In this document: piece after piece, positions 42,896 to 53,594 of the stretch | How positions within the stretch are numbered: position 1 is the first letter of the stretch | How the letters are laid out: every line of letters starts with the position of its first letter | NCBI GenBank assembly: GCA_018806915.1 | Contig: JAGKQI010000043.1 | Span: forward strand, 248,001-312,000 | Direction: 5' to 3' | DNA from: Phytophthora colocasiae | Lineage: Eukaryota; Oomycota; Peronosporomycetes; Peronosporales; Peronosporaceae | DNA: 64,000 nucleotides | The notes under the pieces: model-generated | The model's database searches: none | The model's input: only the letters and a program-made list of their open reading frames with translations | What the model was told of the DNA's origin: nothing | Made by a program: the position numbers and the translations under genes

Positions 42896-45049
42896 TCAGA
42901 CCCAAACGAAGCCGAAGTTCTGGAAATCCACAGCCACAAGGTAGCGCAATTGGACCTGTTCACGGCGATACACGATGAACTCATTGTACAGTAAGTACTG
43001 ATTGTCGTCCACGACTTTCGGTGTGCCGGTAGGTACGACCACACCGTCCGGCAGCGTCTCAAACTCGTTTTCATCTGGTGTCATTCGTGCGAGACCGTGT
43101 GTACTGTCACATCCGTTCTCCTTCTTGAGCGTCTTGTAGTCTAGGAACTGACAACTGGATGTGATTGACGTCTTGTGTTGTGTGCCTAACGCGACGTCAG
43201 CGAGCAGAAGAAGAGCCTGGAAATAAAGAACAAAAAGTTAGATAATCTACAGAGATTCATTCCATGACGCGTTACCGTTGGGTTTTGACTGGATAGACAG
43301 CAGTAGGCTGCCGATTTCGCTAAGACATCCGCGAAGTATAGCTAAATGAATGCAAGAGAAAAAAAAAAAACAATTAGTGACATGGTGTAAACTACCGCAA
43401 CGCAGACAAAAGCATACCCCTTTGCCGAACATGTATCCGTTGTTAGGGGCCTCGGGCGGAGCGATACGCAGTCCTTGTGACAGGATACCGACGAAATTGG
43501 ACAGTCGGGAACCGTGCCATAGCAACTATTATGCAAGCATACGAGTATCAGTAACTTGCAATCGGATACCATTATTGAAAATGAAGAACGTACCATGTGG
43601 TTGTCAAGCGACTCCAGCACGTCCTTGTGTGTTTCTTCGTCTGGACGCGCGATCTTGAGAATCGTATTGATACTAAATCTGTTCCCACCATTCGTCTTCG
43701 TGATAAACCTGAACATCAACAGCGTTAGTAAAAACGACATCATAACATCACACAAACAGCCACGTACTTCTCGATGATCTCGTATTCCTTGTCCTGTTTG
43801 CAGAGTGGCTCCATGTTCGTGTTCAGCATGTTGTATTGAGCATCGAGAGGGTGAATCGCAGGCCCGCTAGGCTTCTCAGCTTCCTGCTTCTGGAGCTCCT
43901 GCGAAATCTCCAGGTTCGAAAGAACTTCCAGCAGTTCCAACTTCAGCTTGAGATCAGCCATCGTGCCGATCACCGGCGGCAGCGACCGACCGAAATCGTG
44001 CGGAATGAGTGAATAAAACTCACTCGAGAGTGCCTTGAGATCTGCTTGGAGACTAGATTGCCTTCTGGTAGTAGCTGCTACTGGCGCCTTGGCTTTAGCC
44101 TTGGCCTTACGTCTGCTCTTCGATCCAGCCTTGCTCGTCTTGGTGGCAGTTGCTTTCGTTAGCTCTTCCAACTCTTCCAGTACAGCCGAAAGACGTTGCA
44201 GGATCTCATAACCCTGTGAAATTTGCAGCTTCGACAATTTGCCTGTTGGTTTGATCATTAGTGATTTAGTACACAAAAAACACTGGCCAATTGCACAGGG
44301 TTACTGCCTGCTTACCGAGTGGGAAGCGCTTCAAGTCCACATTGAGACTCGCCATTTCTCGCGTCACCACGTCAGGATCGCAGATGAGCTGTCATCACAC
44401 ACCAAAAACGTTAGTCAAATTGATACCAGCAATAACACTGCGTCATTGTGCACCTGTACAATCCTCTGCACTTCTTGTGGGAGCTTGGAAGGCTCCACAT
44501 TCTTCTTCTCCTCTTCTGACGCAGAAGCAGCCTCTGTCTCTCCATCATCTAGCTCCACAAGGAAATACTTGCCTTTCTTACGCACAAAAGGCTCTGCAAG
44601 TGGCCATTTGTTGCCACTCTTGGACTGGAAAACCTTCTTAAACTCCGATTCGGCTGGTTCCAGGTTACAGTAGCTGCTTAGTGCTATCTGCGGCTTCTTA
44701 GCACCGACGCGTCCCCATTTGCGGAAAACCAGGTACATTCCGTTGTTGACGATGAGTTGGGCCATGTAGAACTTGTTGTTGCTAAAGTATGGGAAACCAG
44801 ACGTCAATAGTGTAAGTAAAAGGTATACCACGTCAGGTCTATCAAAACTTCCGCCGTGGTTTACCCGTAGGTTCCATAGGAGATGTCGGTCAGATTCAAC
44901 ATGAAGCTCCAGCGCTGGCCATTTGAGTCCTGTATCAAACAAATGTTACTATCGAGTACTTTCGGGTTGATACAGACGCTTAGTCTTACACGATAGATTT
45001 CTCCGCTGGCACCGACGTAGCATAGCGGGTCGACAGTGGTTGAGGACAT
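42896..45049 (-). CDS. WGR-domain poly(ADP-ribose) polymerase, PARP2/3-like, copy 2
   Basis: Same architecture and orientation as the gene downstream, so the pair is a tandem duplication. Start [13 protein letters not shown] at 45049, chosen because an initiator match lies just 7 bp upstream and within the longer frame. WGR domain at about 44790-44680 ([24 protein letters not shown]), regulatory domain at about 44230-43790 ([29 protein letters not shown]) with a Lys/Ala-rich insert, catalytic domain with [26 protein letters not shown] and [10 protein letters not shown]. The triad looks complete. Several short introns. The C-terminus ([13 protein letters not shown]) differs from copy 1, which ends in an acidic tail. 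Confidence 0.88.
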
Positions 45050-45055
45050 GATGGC

Positions 45056-45069
45056 AAATTGAAAAATGG
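45056..45069 (-). promoter_or_regulatory. Oomycete initiator of PARP copy 2
   Basis: Minus strand reads CCATTTTTCAATTT, matching the oomycete initiator TCATTYYNCAWTTT at all positions but the first. It ends 7 bases before the chosen ATG. Confidence 0.65.
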
Positions 45070-45380
45070 ACATAGCAAAAGTATCTTCGACCTGTAGAGA
45101 CCATCACTCACGATATATGTAATGGTCGAATTATTTTGCTTTTTGTATGGTCCAAGTTGAAGACATGATCGTACAATTGTGGTGCATTAAGGAGAGGAAA
45201 GTGAAGGTCAACACCTTTTGCAGTTTGCGTCTACAGTTATTAATGTAACGGAGGGTGTTTGGTACGATACTGCGGCCGAAATCCTTGCAATACGATAGGG
45301 GGTGCATGACGGCAGATGCAACGTGGTTCGGTACAGGCGCGAGCTGCAGACGTCGCACTCGTTGATAGCGTTGTGCCTCA

Positions 45381-45390
45381 CCACAAACCT
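45381..45390. repeat. 10-bp target duplication of the MULE-like element, left copy
   Basis: CCACAAACCT, repeated exactly at 46254-46263 at the other end of the element. Confidence 0.8.
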
Positions 45391-46253
45391 GGTAGCGGAC
45401 TAATCACGAGTACCGGAAGCCGGAAATCGAGTACACATACCGGTAACCGACAATACCGCCAGCGCCGGCCGAAACCCGAGTTCACATCGGTAGAATTCCG
45501 AGTACATGTACAATGGCAGAATTCCGAGTACAAAAAATTGGCGGGAAAAAAGTACAAGGGTAACCTGGCAGAATGGCGAGTGCAGGGCGGGTTTGCCGCT
45601 AAGAACAAGTCAGCCATAACGAAGCATTCATTAATTTAACTCATTTATTGTCCGTATTACTGGGGTTTAAGCCCGCGTGCTCCGCACACGGAGCGTTAAA
45701 CCGCCAGCCTAAGCCCGCTCCGGCTTCGCCTTCGCTTGATCCGTCGACAGCGCTGGGGTTTAAGCCCGTGTGCTTCGCACACGGAGCATTAAACCACCAG
45801 CCACCGTTCTCCACCGCGCTTGTCCTCTCTCTGCTGTCCTTTACTGCCCAGCTACGCGCTCCGCGCGATCCCAGCCACCCCTAGCGGCTCGCTATGCTCG
45901 CGAGTACAGACCCTAAGCCCGCTCCGGCTTCGCCTGCGCTTGATCCGTCGACAGCGCTGGGGTTTAAGCCCGTGTGCTTCGCACACGGAGCATTAAACCG
46001 CCAGCATATGCCCGCTCCGGCTTCGCCTTCGCTTGATCGTCGGCAGCGCTAGGGTTTAAGCCCGCGTGCTCCGCACACGGAGCGTTAAACCGCCAGCCAG
46101 CGTTCTCCACCGTGCTTGTCCTCGAGTCGTTGTGCGCTAGAAAAACCGCAAAAGTACCGGTACGAACTGACCTCAATTCGTTTTGCAAAACCTCTCAAAG
46201 TCGATTGGTGTACTCGAAATCCGGCCACTGGTACTCGGAATTAGTCTCTTTCC
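45391..46253. mobile_element. MULE-like non-autonomous element (MITE type), 863 bp
   Basis: Terminal inverted repeats of about 46 bp: the left end reads GGTAGCGGACTAATCACGAG and the right end, complemented, GGAAAGAGACTAATTCCGAG. They share GACTAAT, CGAGTACC, GCCGGA and TCGAGTACAC in register. A perfect 10-bp direct repeat flanks it; 9-11 bp duplications are the rule for Mutator-like elements. No transposase is inside. The centre holds four copies of a 46-base hairpin repeat. An autonomous partner is not identified, although a decayed MULE transposase lies about 1.5 kb to the right. Confidence 0.78.
45662..46096. repeat. Four hairpin repeats inside the MULE-like element
   Basis: Copies at 45662-45707, 45755-45800, 45959-46004 and 46051-46096. 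Each has an outer pair GGTTTAA / TTAAACC and an inner stem such as CCGTGTG / CACACGG around a 3-4 base loop. Stem bases change between copies (GCGTGCTCCGCACACG or GTGTGCTTCGCACACG). The spacer CCCGCTCCGGCTTCGCC...GACAGCGCT and the motif GTTCTCCACCG are also repeated, so the block grew by duplicating a larger unit. Confidence 0.85.
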
Positions 46254-46263
46254 CCACAAACCT
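46254..46263. repeat. 10-bp target duplication of the MULE-like element, right copy
   Basis: CCACAAACCT, identical to 45381-45390. Confidence 0.8.
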
Positions 46264-47390
46264 CAGCATTGTTGTTGCAATGGGATTTAGCCTTAAGAAG
46301 TACAAAAGTGAGGCACCAACCTTAGATTTCACATTGCGTTCAACAGTTTAAGAACTGCACACTCTTGTGCGTTTCAGGATAAGCCTGGTCATCGCAGTTT
46401 ATAATACGGTATATATTTTACAATAATCTATCATCTTGCGGTCCATTCGGCAACAAAAATTCATGCAGGGACGAGCGTGTCCATTTGTAGCTGTTGACCC
46501 ACGTACAAAGGCCTTATTATCTCTGCCAACACTAGCCTTCTTCGTACTCAAATACATGTACTGTACATACTCGCTATGTGCAGCCTTGATTGATGCGGCA
46601 CTGTATTGCTCACCACCACAATTGGCACTGCCGATTGCCGAATTCGGTGGCGCTTGACTCATAAAACGTCCTGCAAAAAGGCTTTTCCAAGTCGATTTCT
46701 CCGTCGCTTTGCCGGGTCTCCCCTTTACCGGATTAGTCTTCAGGCAGAGCTTCTAGAGCTGCAGTTAGCCTGCTTTACATGTTCTCGCACGAGAAGTATC
46801 CAAAAGCGGTTGGAGCTGGTCCGGTAAGTCGGAAGACGAAAATGGCGAGTCTTGATGCTGCCTGTACGATGGCATGACGTCGTCGCGGCTTTGAGCTCGC
46901 CCCTTTTCTTGAAGTGGCGCGGATTCACAAATTGGCCGCGCCAACTGGGCACTGCTGCAACTACGTGTACATGGTACATGTACAGTAGTTGCTTTGCCTG
47001 GTATAATACATGGTACACATGTGTAACTGGACAAAATACGAAAAACACCACAAAATAACACTGTCAACACCACAAAACATTGACGACCACCAATCCATAA
47101 AACAAGCAAGCACGCATCTGCCACAAGGAAACGCGCACACTAAACGACTGCACATATGGTAGCATTAAATCAGCACAGAGGGAACCATCTAATCGGGGCC
47201 ACCACAAGGAAGCAACAACGGCCGGCTGAAACGAGCAAGGAGGAGGGGGCAAAGCCGTCAGCCCAGAGGAGGGAGCTGCACAGCAGGGTGCCGCGAGATG
47301 ATGGCTGCAATCCAGAGTGCCGCGAGGAGCAATGCCACTGGTCGTTGGGAGGAAGAAGGCACGACAAGCCAGGGCGAAGGGGAAGGATCG
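46264..47390. other. Intergenic stretch, no gene recognised
   Basis: Only short frames on both strands with no family resemblance. Includes a palindrome-rich patch near 46965-47030 (TGGTACATGTACAGTAG; ACATGGTACACATGTG). Confidence 0.5.
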
Positions 47391-47558
47391 ACTGGCTGGC
47401 GTGGAGGACGGCGGCTCGGGTGGCAGGCGTGGAGATGGAGGTTCGGGTGGCTGGCGTGGAGATGGTTGCTCAGGTTGCTTGCGTGGAGATGGAGGCTCAG
47501 TGGCTTGCGTGAGGACGGCGGCTCGGTGGCAGGTGTGGAGATGGCGGATCGGTGGCTC
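47391..47558. repeat. Minisatellite, about six units of 26-28 bp
   Basis: Variants of TGGCTGGCGTGGAGATGGAGG ending GGTTCGGG or GGCTCGG repeat head to tail. The overlapping frames on both strands (Trp/Arg-rich on +, His/Ser/Pro-rich on -) are products of this repeat and not convincing genes. Confidence 0.8.
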
Positions 47559-47771
47559 GGAGGAAGCATTGAGGATGGAGCTGCACTGTAGGGTTGAGCG
47601 AGGTCCATCTGAATTTCTCGATTGTATTCCTACCGCTGGGCACAGCAGTTATTTGTGGTTTAAGGCGTACGAATTTAGTGGTGGGCGCCCAGCACGCTTG
47701 CGCTCCTTCGAGCAGGCGCCGTGCCTTGTTGGGGCCTCGATAAACCAGCTTGGCTCGTGTTCCGACATCGT

Positions 47772-49652
47772 TTAGCCGCGACTCGAAATTGCAAGTAACA
47801 GGTGCACGCACGTGGCATACTTGGCGAAGTAATAGCATGAACATTCGCGCCGCTGAATGTCAACTTTCCAGCCATCATCTGGCATACCAGCGTATTCCAT
47901 TCGTGCAATACTGGCGCTCATCTGCGCTGTCACGAGGAGAACTTCTCGCTTACGCCCGGTTTCTTCGTCCAGGACGCGCTGACACGGCCGCGAAACAACT
48001 TTGAGAGAGAGGTCAGCTGTATTATGATCTCCATCGTCCAGAACAAAAGCTAAGCTTGACCGCGGCGGCGTCCACTCGAACAAGTTTCCTGCTCGCCGAA
48101 GCTCTCTCATGCGGCGCCAAAGAGATGACGGAGCCGTGGCGACATTGGTGAACAAGCTTCACCGATTGACTTTCTGAACGACAGCAAAGTGCAGAGCTGC
48201 TGTAGAGTGCACCCATTTTAAGTCTACCGTGCAACGTGTATACACGCTTGATGGTACGATTGAACTGCTCCGCGGGTTGTTAGTCGTGGCATAACCTCGT
48301 GGAGTGTGGAAGATACCTGCCAGTTCACAAATCGACCAGAGAGCCATTCCTGTTTGAAGTACGTACTGAAGGTTTTGAGTTCGGGTCGCTTTGCCCAATC
48401 CGAAAGCACACGCGCCTTCACCTCATTGAACTCGGTGATGCTAGTGCTGAAGTGCATATCACTCCACTCCTTCAGAAACCACAGCAGCTAGTGGAGGAGC
48501 AAACCTCAGGAGTTTTCTCGTAGACTTTCGCTGTGACGTGATAATAACACATCAAACTCTGAAAGTTTGTATTTTCGCCAAATGCCACCTGTGTAGCTCG
48601 CCATTGTGCGTCATCTGCGTCTGCCATCGCGTAACGTACTGTGAGATGCACTCCAATCACACGGTAGAACACGTTTTCAGTGCAGAAAACATTTTGAAGT
48701 AGTCGGGCTCCCGGCGCTGGGAAGTGACGAACACGGCTAAAGTGAAATGACCTTGCCATATCAGAGACCCCAACTACGAAGACAGGATAGCCGACCTGGT
48801 TGAGCTTAAACATTTGCATCTGCGTGCATGACAAACGAATTGGGGTCACGGTAGGCCGATTTCAGCAGTCTCTCGGACGTGATCCCAACAATAAATGGGT
48901 CTCCGTCCGAGCCACACTGAACGTGAGGCGACCCGTCGGCTTCACTCTCCCACGTGAATGTGAACGGCTCCCAACTCGAGGCTGCCCAGGAGCCAAGGCC
49001 AATTCAACGACTTGGTCTTGGATGTCAAGATAGTCATCGCTTCCTCCCAGTTTAGTTCTAGTGTAGTGCTGTGTGTGAAGCGCTGCACTGTAGGTAATGC
49101 GGGTAGACTGGATTCATCTAAATTGGAAGCGATTAAGAAGAGCATTTCGAATGCGCGCTGATTTTAATCCCTCCGCCGCAAGAGCGCGAGCAGGTCCTTC
49201 ATCTCCTCCGTCAGTCGAGGCTTCCGTGGAGAGTTGAGAGGAGACACGTGACTCTTGAGCTCACAAATGTCGACCAAATTCATCACTTGACACGTGAGCG
49301 TCTTGCAGCGCCACATACAGCGGGCGAGCGGCTCAACATCCTTACAGGCCTTTGAGGCGCACACTAGTACGCGCCTACGCATGTTGTGTGGGGACGGAGA
49401 GCACATATTTTGCATGGAACGAGCTGACTCTTGCGATCTTGAACGATTTAAAAGTCTCGAGGAGCATGGAGGCATCCTCATGGTGATGCCGTTAGCAACG
49501 GCGGTCCAAGCTAATAGAGCAGGCATGTTGGGTTGCGGTGGGGACGGCAGGGAGATGACAGCTCTAAATGAGATTGATGCAGTGTGAAAGTGGCAGCTTC
49601 GATACTTCAATTGCTTTGTAGTGCGCATATCTACGTTTGAAGTGCTGATCAA
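47772..49652 (-). pseudogene. Decayed MULE transposase gene
   Basis: Minus-strand fragments in changing frames. Order: an N-terminal zinc-type segment (RRVLVCASKACKDVEPLARC and CKTLTC...VDICELKSH, about 49400-49220); a linker; the transposase core at 48849-48472 (YPVFVVGVSDMARSFHFSR, AMADADDAQWRATQVAFG, LMCYYHVTAKVYEKT) with two Asp sites; a further core piece split between frames (LSGRFVNWQV and RGYATTNNP) where the third acidic site is no longer clear; and a SWIM zinc finger near 47850 (RRECSCYYFAKYATCVHLL). At least three frameshifts. MULE transposases cut and paste elements with 9-11 bp duplications; this copy is dead. Confidence 0.82.
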
Positions 49653-49962
49653 ACGGTTGGTGGTGGTGGTTCGCTGGTATTGATCAGGTACACAAAGTTT
49701 GTGGTGCTAATGTGGCATTGTGGGTGCTGGTCTGCTTTTAGGGTATTTGTTTTGATTTTGTGGTGTTTTTGTATGTTTGTCGTGTAACTGCGGGGCAACA
49801 TGTAATGGTCCCGATTTCTTCCAGCGTGCATCGCTTCCTCGTGAAGAGACAGGACAAAGCGACGAATAAAAACCGCCGATTTATCACCTTCCTCTCGTAC
49901 CCGTCTGCATTTTACAAACATCCAGTCATTATTCCCACTCAGTCTGTCGCAATAGCTTTCCC

Positions 49963-52132
49963 AATGCTAAATCGTAAGGGGAGGAAAAGCCCACACACAC
50001 AAACCAAACAGCGAGACGAAGCCCAAGTATACAATACCTTAACGTACCGGTATCGCTCGGCCATGCGGATGCTGGCCATGAACTCGCTCATGCACGACGC
50101 AGAGCGACGACGACAGGACAGGACGTCGCGGGTAGTGCAGAGCTCCATGGCCAGCGGAGACACAGACAAGGAGGAGGATGAGCTGGATGACGAGCCTGAC
50201 GTGGACGAATTGGACCCAGTGGACGGCTTTCCCAGCCCTCCTGTACGTGTACGACCTCGCAGACGCTTCGTTAAGCCTGGACAGACCACGTACGAGTTGT
50301 CCTTCTCTCGAAGGAACGGTACTACACGTCGTGCTCGAAGAACGGGACTTAAAGAACAGGAGAATGATGGTAACAAGCTTCAAGAGCGAGATGATTACAG
50401 TCCGGCACTACCAGGAGCTACACGCCCTTGTCCAACAGTATCTTCACTCTCTAGTGTCCTTACAGAAGTGATGACGGGCAAAACCAAAGCTCTGAACAAT
50501 ATTGTGGATACGACACCACCCCAACCGAACGTGACGTACGTGGTGGAACACGCTCCTGATGGGACCCCCTATGTGGCGGCATCTGATGGTAATAAGTACT
50601 TTGAGAACTCCACGATCGGCCAGATCTTCCTCAAGTCAGCTCCTAACCATACAGGACCTAAAGGACGACGATCTGACTTGGACTTTTTGCAGTCCGGAGG
50701 TTGGAATCATCAGACACAAGCAACGGGATCGAGACGATCGGACTTTGTAGGAGCAGATGCAACAGCAACAGCTACGGTAGGCAACTTGCCGATGGAAACA
50801 GGTACAAAAAGTGGAGAACTAGGTGCAAATGGAGATATTGACGCCAAGAAAGGGTCCAAGTCGCTCTTGGGGTTCAAAGGCTTCCACATGGGCAAGAAGA
50901 AAGACAAGAAGGGCTCTGCCACCGACTTGAAGGCTGTGCAGGAACAGGAGGACCATTCACACACAGCAGTGCTAGGTACGCACGAAACGATCGCGCACGA
51001 GCACGAGGAGAATGATTTTCCAATGCTGGATCACGAAATGGTGGACAGGAACCGCGCCGACTCGAGCTGGGAAGTGCCACCAGCTAAATTCAACGTGCCA
51101 GAAGTCCAACAGCCCACGCCTGTCCGGCTTCTCGACTCCACTGGGATGGAGACAGCACAGCAGGCGAGAACGGACTTGCTAACGACCCCGGAAGTGACTA
51201 ACGACAGCATTGCAAGTGGTTCTAGCTCTCTCGGTTCGGCCAGTGCCGCCAGCTCGACCAGTTCTGGTGTTGCTGCTGCTCCAGCAAAAACGCTGCCTCG
51301 ATTGCAGCCAAAGAAGGACCTGCCAGCGCCACCCCTGGCGTTTGATGCGTACGACGAGGACGATAACCCGTTGTGCATGTCGTTCCAGAATCTTCGTGAC
51401 GTGGATTTGATCCATTCAAAGTCCGACGATGAAGACGACGACGAAGACCACGAGCACGACAAGGAGCATGAGGACGCAGCTGCCGCTGTGGACGAAGACT
51501 TTCCGGACGTGGACTCACCTGACTTCGCTGGTCGCGTTCGAGTGTCATCAGGTGCAACAAGCGTGGCGGAGTTTGTTGGAGGCTTCAAGGGCCAACTCTC
51601 CAGGCGATCAGGTACAAACGGCTTGGTAAATCGCAAGCGCGCTGTGCGGCATGCGCGTCTAACAGCTGAGGAGCAGAAGGCGGCTGATCTAGCGCGGAAA
51701 ATCCGGGAGGCGCGCAACCGCATTCCGCTTGAGTTCCGGGACGAGTACATGTCCCTCGCAGCACAAAATGAGCTCAAGAAGAAGAAGAAGTGGCGAGCTC
51801 TCGGCCGGCACGTTCACTTTAACACAGACGTGCTGGTGCGGGAGTTCGAGGTCGAGTCGGAGGATGAGGACGACGGCTACGACAGCCCAGACGAGATTGT
51901 GGATGCTGTTCAGTTAGTGAGTAAGCGCGATGTTGTGCACGCTGAGGACGTTGTCGCTGCTTTCCCGATGGAGCAGCTGGAGCTTCCTGCGGAGGAGCCT
52001 GAGACCATTGCGCAGGGATTCCCGTTGCCACCAACAATAGGCACTGGTGGAGAAGATCAGACTACGCGAGATGACCCGTTGACGTTCTCGCAGCTTAACA
52101 ACGACAAGCGCTTGTCATTCTCAGATCTCTGA
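49963..52132 (+). CDS. Acidic low-complexity protein, function unknown
   Basis: Part of an open frame that runs from 49760 to a TGA at 52130-52132. The start is unsure: ATG 49963 (MLNRKGRKSP) and ATG 50065 (MRMLAMNSLMHD) are both plausible; the frame before 49963 looks like 5' leader. From 49963 the protein is about 722 residues. Features: acidic stretches (DKEEDELDDEPDVDELDP; SDDEDDDEDHEHDKEHED), a Lys-rich GKKKDKKGS region, an Ala/Ser run near 51230-51290, and a basic C-terminal part around 51650-51850 (LTAEEQKAADLARKIREARN; KKKKKWRALGRHVHFNTDVL) that looks the most conserved. No domain, signal peptide or membrane segment was recognised. An unseen intron in the first third cannot be excluded. 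Confidence 0.7.
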
Positions 52133-52273
52133 GGAGAAAGGAAGGAAGGAGGCACCTGCTTTTGAGCAGGTAGTAAGTAGCGTATCTATTTGGCAGGAGA
52201 GCAGAGCGGGAGACGAGAACTGCTTCACTGCGCGTAATTGAAAATTCATTTTGCTAACTTGGTCTGACAAGTT

Positions 52274-53480
52274 TTACTCATTGACGTTGTGGTGGATCTG
52301 GCTCACGTCCTCATCCTCGTTAAGAGCGTCGATGAGCTTGTCGAAGGTCTCACGTTGCTCTTCCTCCAGGTCCAGGAACTCCTTCGGGTTGTAAATGAGC
52401 TCGGAAATGGCCGGCTCCAGTCCAGCCTCCGTGAAACCCTTGCGCACAGCTGCCAGGTCACTGGGGTCACACGTAACCTGTGCCAAACCTTCACGCATCT
52501 CCACGTCTTCTGCACCTGCCTCAAGCTAGACAAGTTCATAATATCAGACAACTGAATCAATCACAAGAGCACTTCCAACTCTGTACCGCAATCTCCATGA
52601 GCGAATCCTCATCCATCTCCGGCTCCGATGGAAGCTCAATCTAAACGAACGAGCACATTAACATTTTCGCCGTCGTTTAAACCCGTCCAGATCGTACAGT
52701 ACCTCAAGATATCCTTTGCGTTCGAACATCCACGCGACCGACCCGTTCGTGCCAAGAGCTCCGTTGTACTTGCCCAAAACGTGACGTAGTGCAGGTGCCG
52801 TTCGCCGTTTGTTGTCCGTCAACGTCTCGATCTACCAGCACAACCATCAGCTTCCAACTGGTAGATAATAAAACTTAACCAGCAAAACGTCACGCACCAT
52901 CAAGGCGCTTCCAGAAGGACCTGAAGCTTCGTACAGCACAGCTTCTGCGTTGCTGCCGTCCTTGCCTTCCACTCCACGCTTGATAGCTGCCTCGATCTTG
53001 TCCTTGGGCATATTGGCAGCTTTCGCCTTGTTCACTGCTGCCACAAGACGCTGCACGTATACTACTTGTCAGTAGCTGGTAATAAACAGCGGTTGCTTCC
53101 AAATCAACGCACCACATTGTTCGCGTCACCTCCCACCGCTGCAGAACGGCATCATACCATAGTTAGTTACTGATCAACAGATTTCGATACATGAATTAAC
53201 CCATACACTTGGAGATCACCATGATCTCTCGCGCCAATTTAGCGTTCGTGGCTGTGCGTTTCTGAGAAGAACTCGTTAGTTTTTTTTTAGGGAGATAGAT
53301 CTACTGCATGTAGGTAGAACGGTAGAACGAGAAGACTGTACCGCGTCCGTAGCGTTCTTCTTTCCCTGAATGGTAGGGCCTCGACCCATCCATCGCACAT
53401 TCTGGCAGTAGACGCCTGCAACAGCAGCCAGCAGAGGGGCCTCGCGCGTGGAGCTCTTGAAGCATCGAGTTAGCAGCATC
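52274..53480 (-). CDS. YebC/TACO1-family translational activator, probably mitochondrial
   Basis: Multi-exon minus-strand gene. Start MLLTRCFKSSTREAPLLAAV at 53480 gives a basic, Ser/Ala-rich leader like a mitochondrial presequence. Then come the family motifs: RWMGRGPTIQGKKNATDA (the usual H-S-K-W-x-x-I-K position), KLAREIMVISK, NVRLVAAVNKAKAANMPKD with IEAAIKRGVEGKDG (the YebC N-terminal helices), YEASGPSGSALMV, ETLTDNKRRTAPALRHVL, GSVAWMFERKG, and the C-terminal EMREGLAQVTCDPSDL with AAVRKGFTEAGLEPA. Introns are short (about 50-70 bp). TACO1 proteins act in mitochondrial translation of cytochrome oxidase subunit I; bacterial homologues ease ribosome stalling. Eukaryotic role here is inferred from the leader and family. 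Confidence 0.88.
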
Positions 53481-53594
53481 GTAGCACGTACTAAGGTAGT
53501 ATTCACGTGTGGCTCAGATAGTGCCCAGTATTCAGTCAAATTGGTTAAAGAGCAGATTGGATTTAAGAGTAACTATACAGGGGGGGGGGACAAT

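Noticed and set aside
45662..46096. Repeats with regular spacing as a CRISPR array
   Set aside because: Only four units, spacers are themselves repeated, and the genome is eukaryotic; it is cargo of a MITE.
45964..46188. Small minus-strand frame with a repeated NAPCAEHAGLNPS pattern
   Set aside because: The pattern is the hairpin repeat of the MULE-like element read as protein; no separate evidence for translation.
46399..46662. Minus-strand 87-codon frame (MSQAPPNSAIGSANCGG)
   Set aside because: No family resemblance, no initiator, and it lies in a repeat-rich gap; could not be supported as a gene.
47156..47775. Trp/Arg-rich plus frame and His/Pro-rich minus frame
   Set aside because: Both are made by the 26-28 bp minisatellite.
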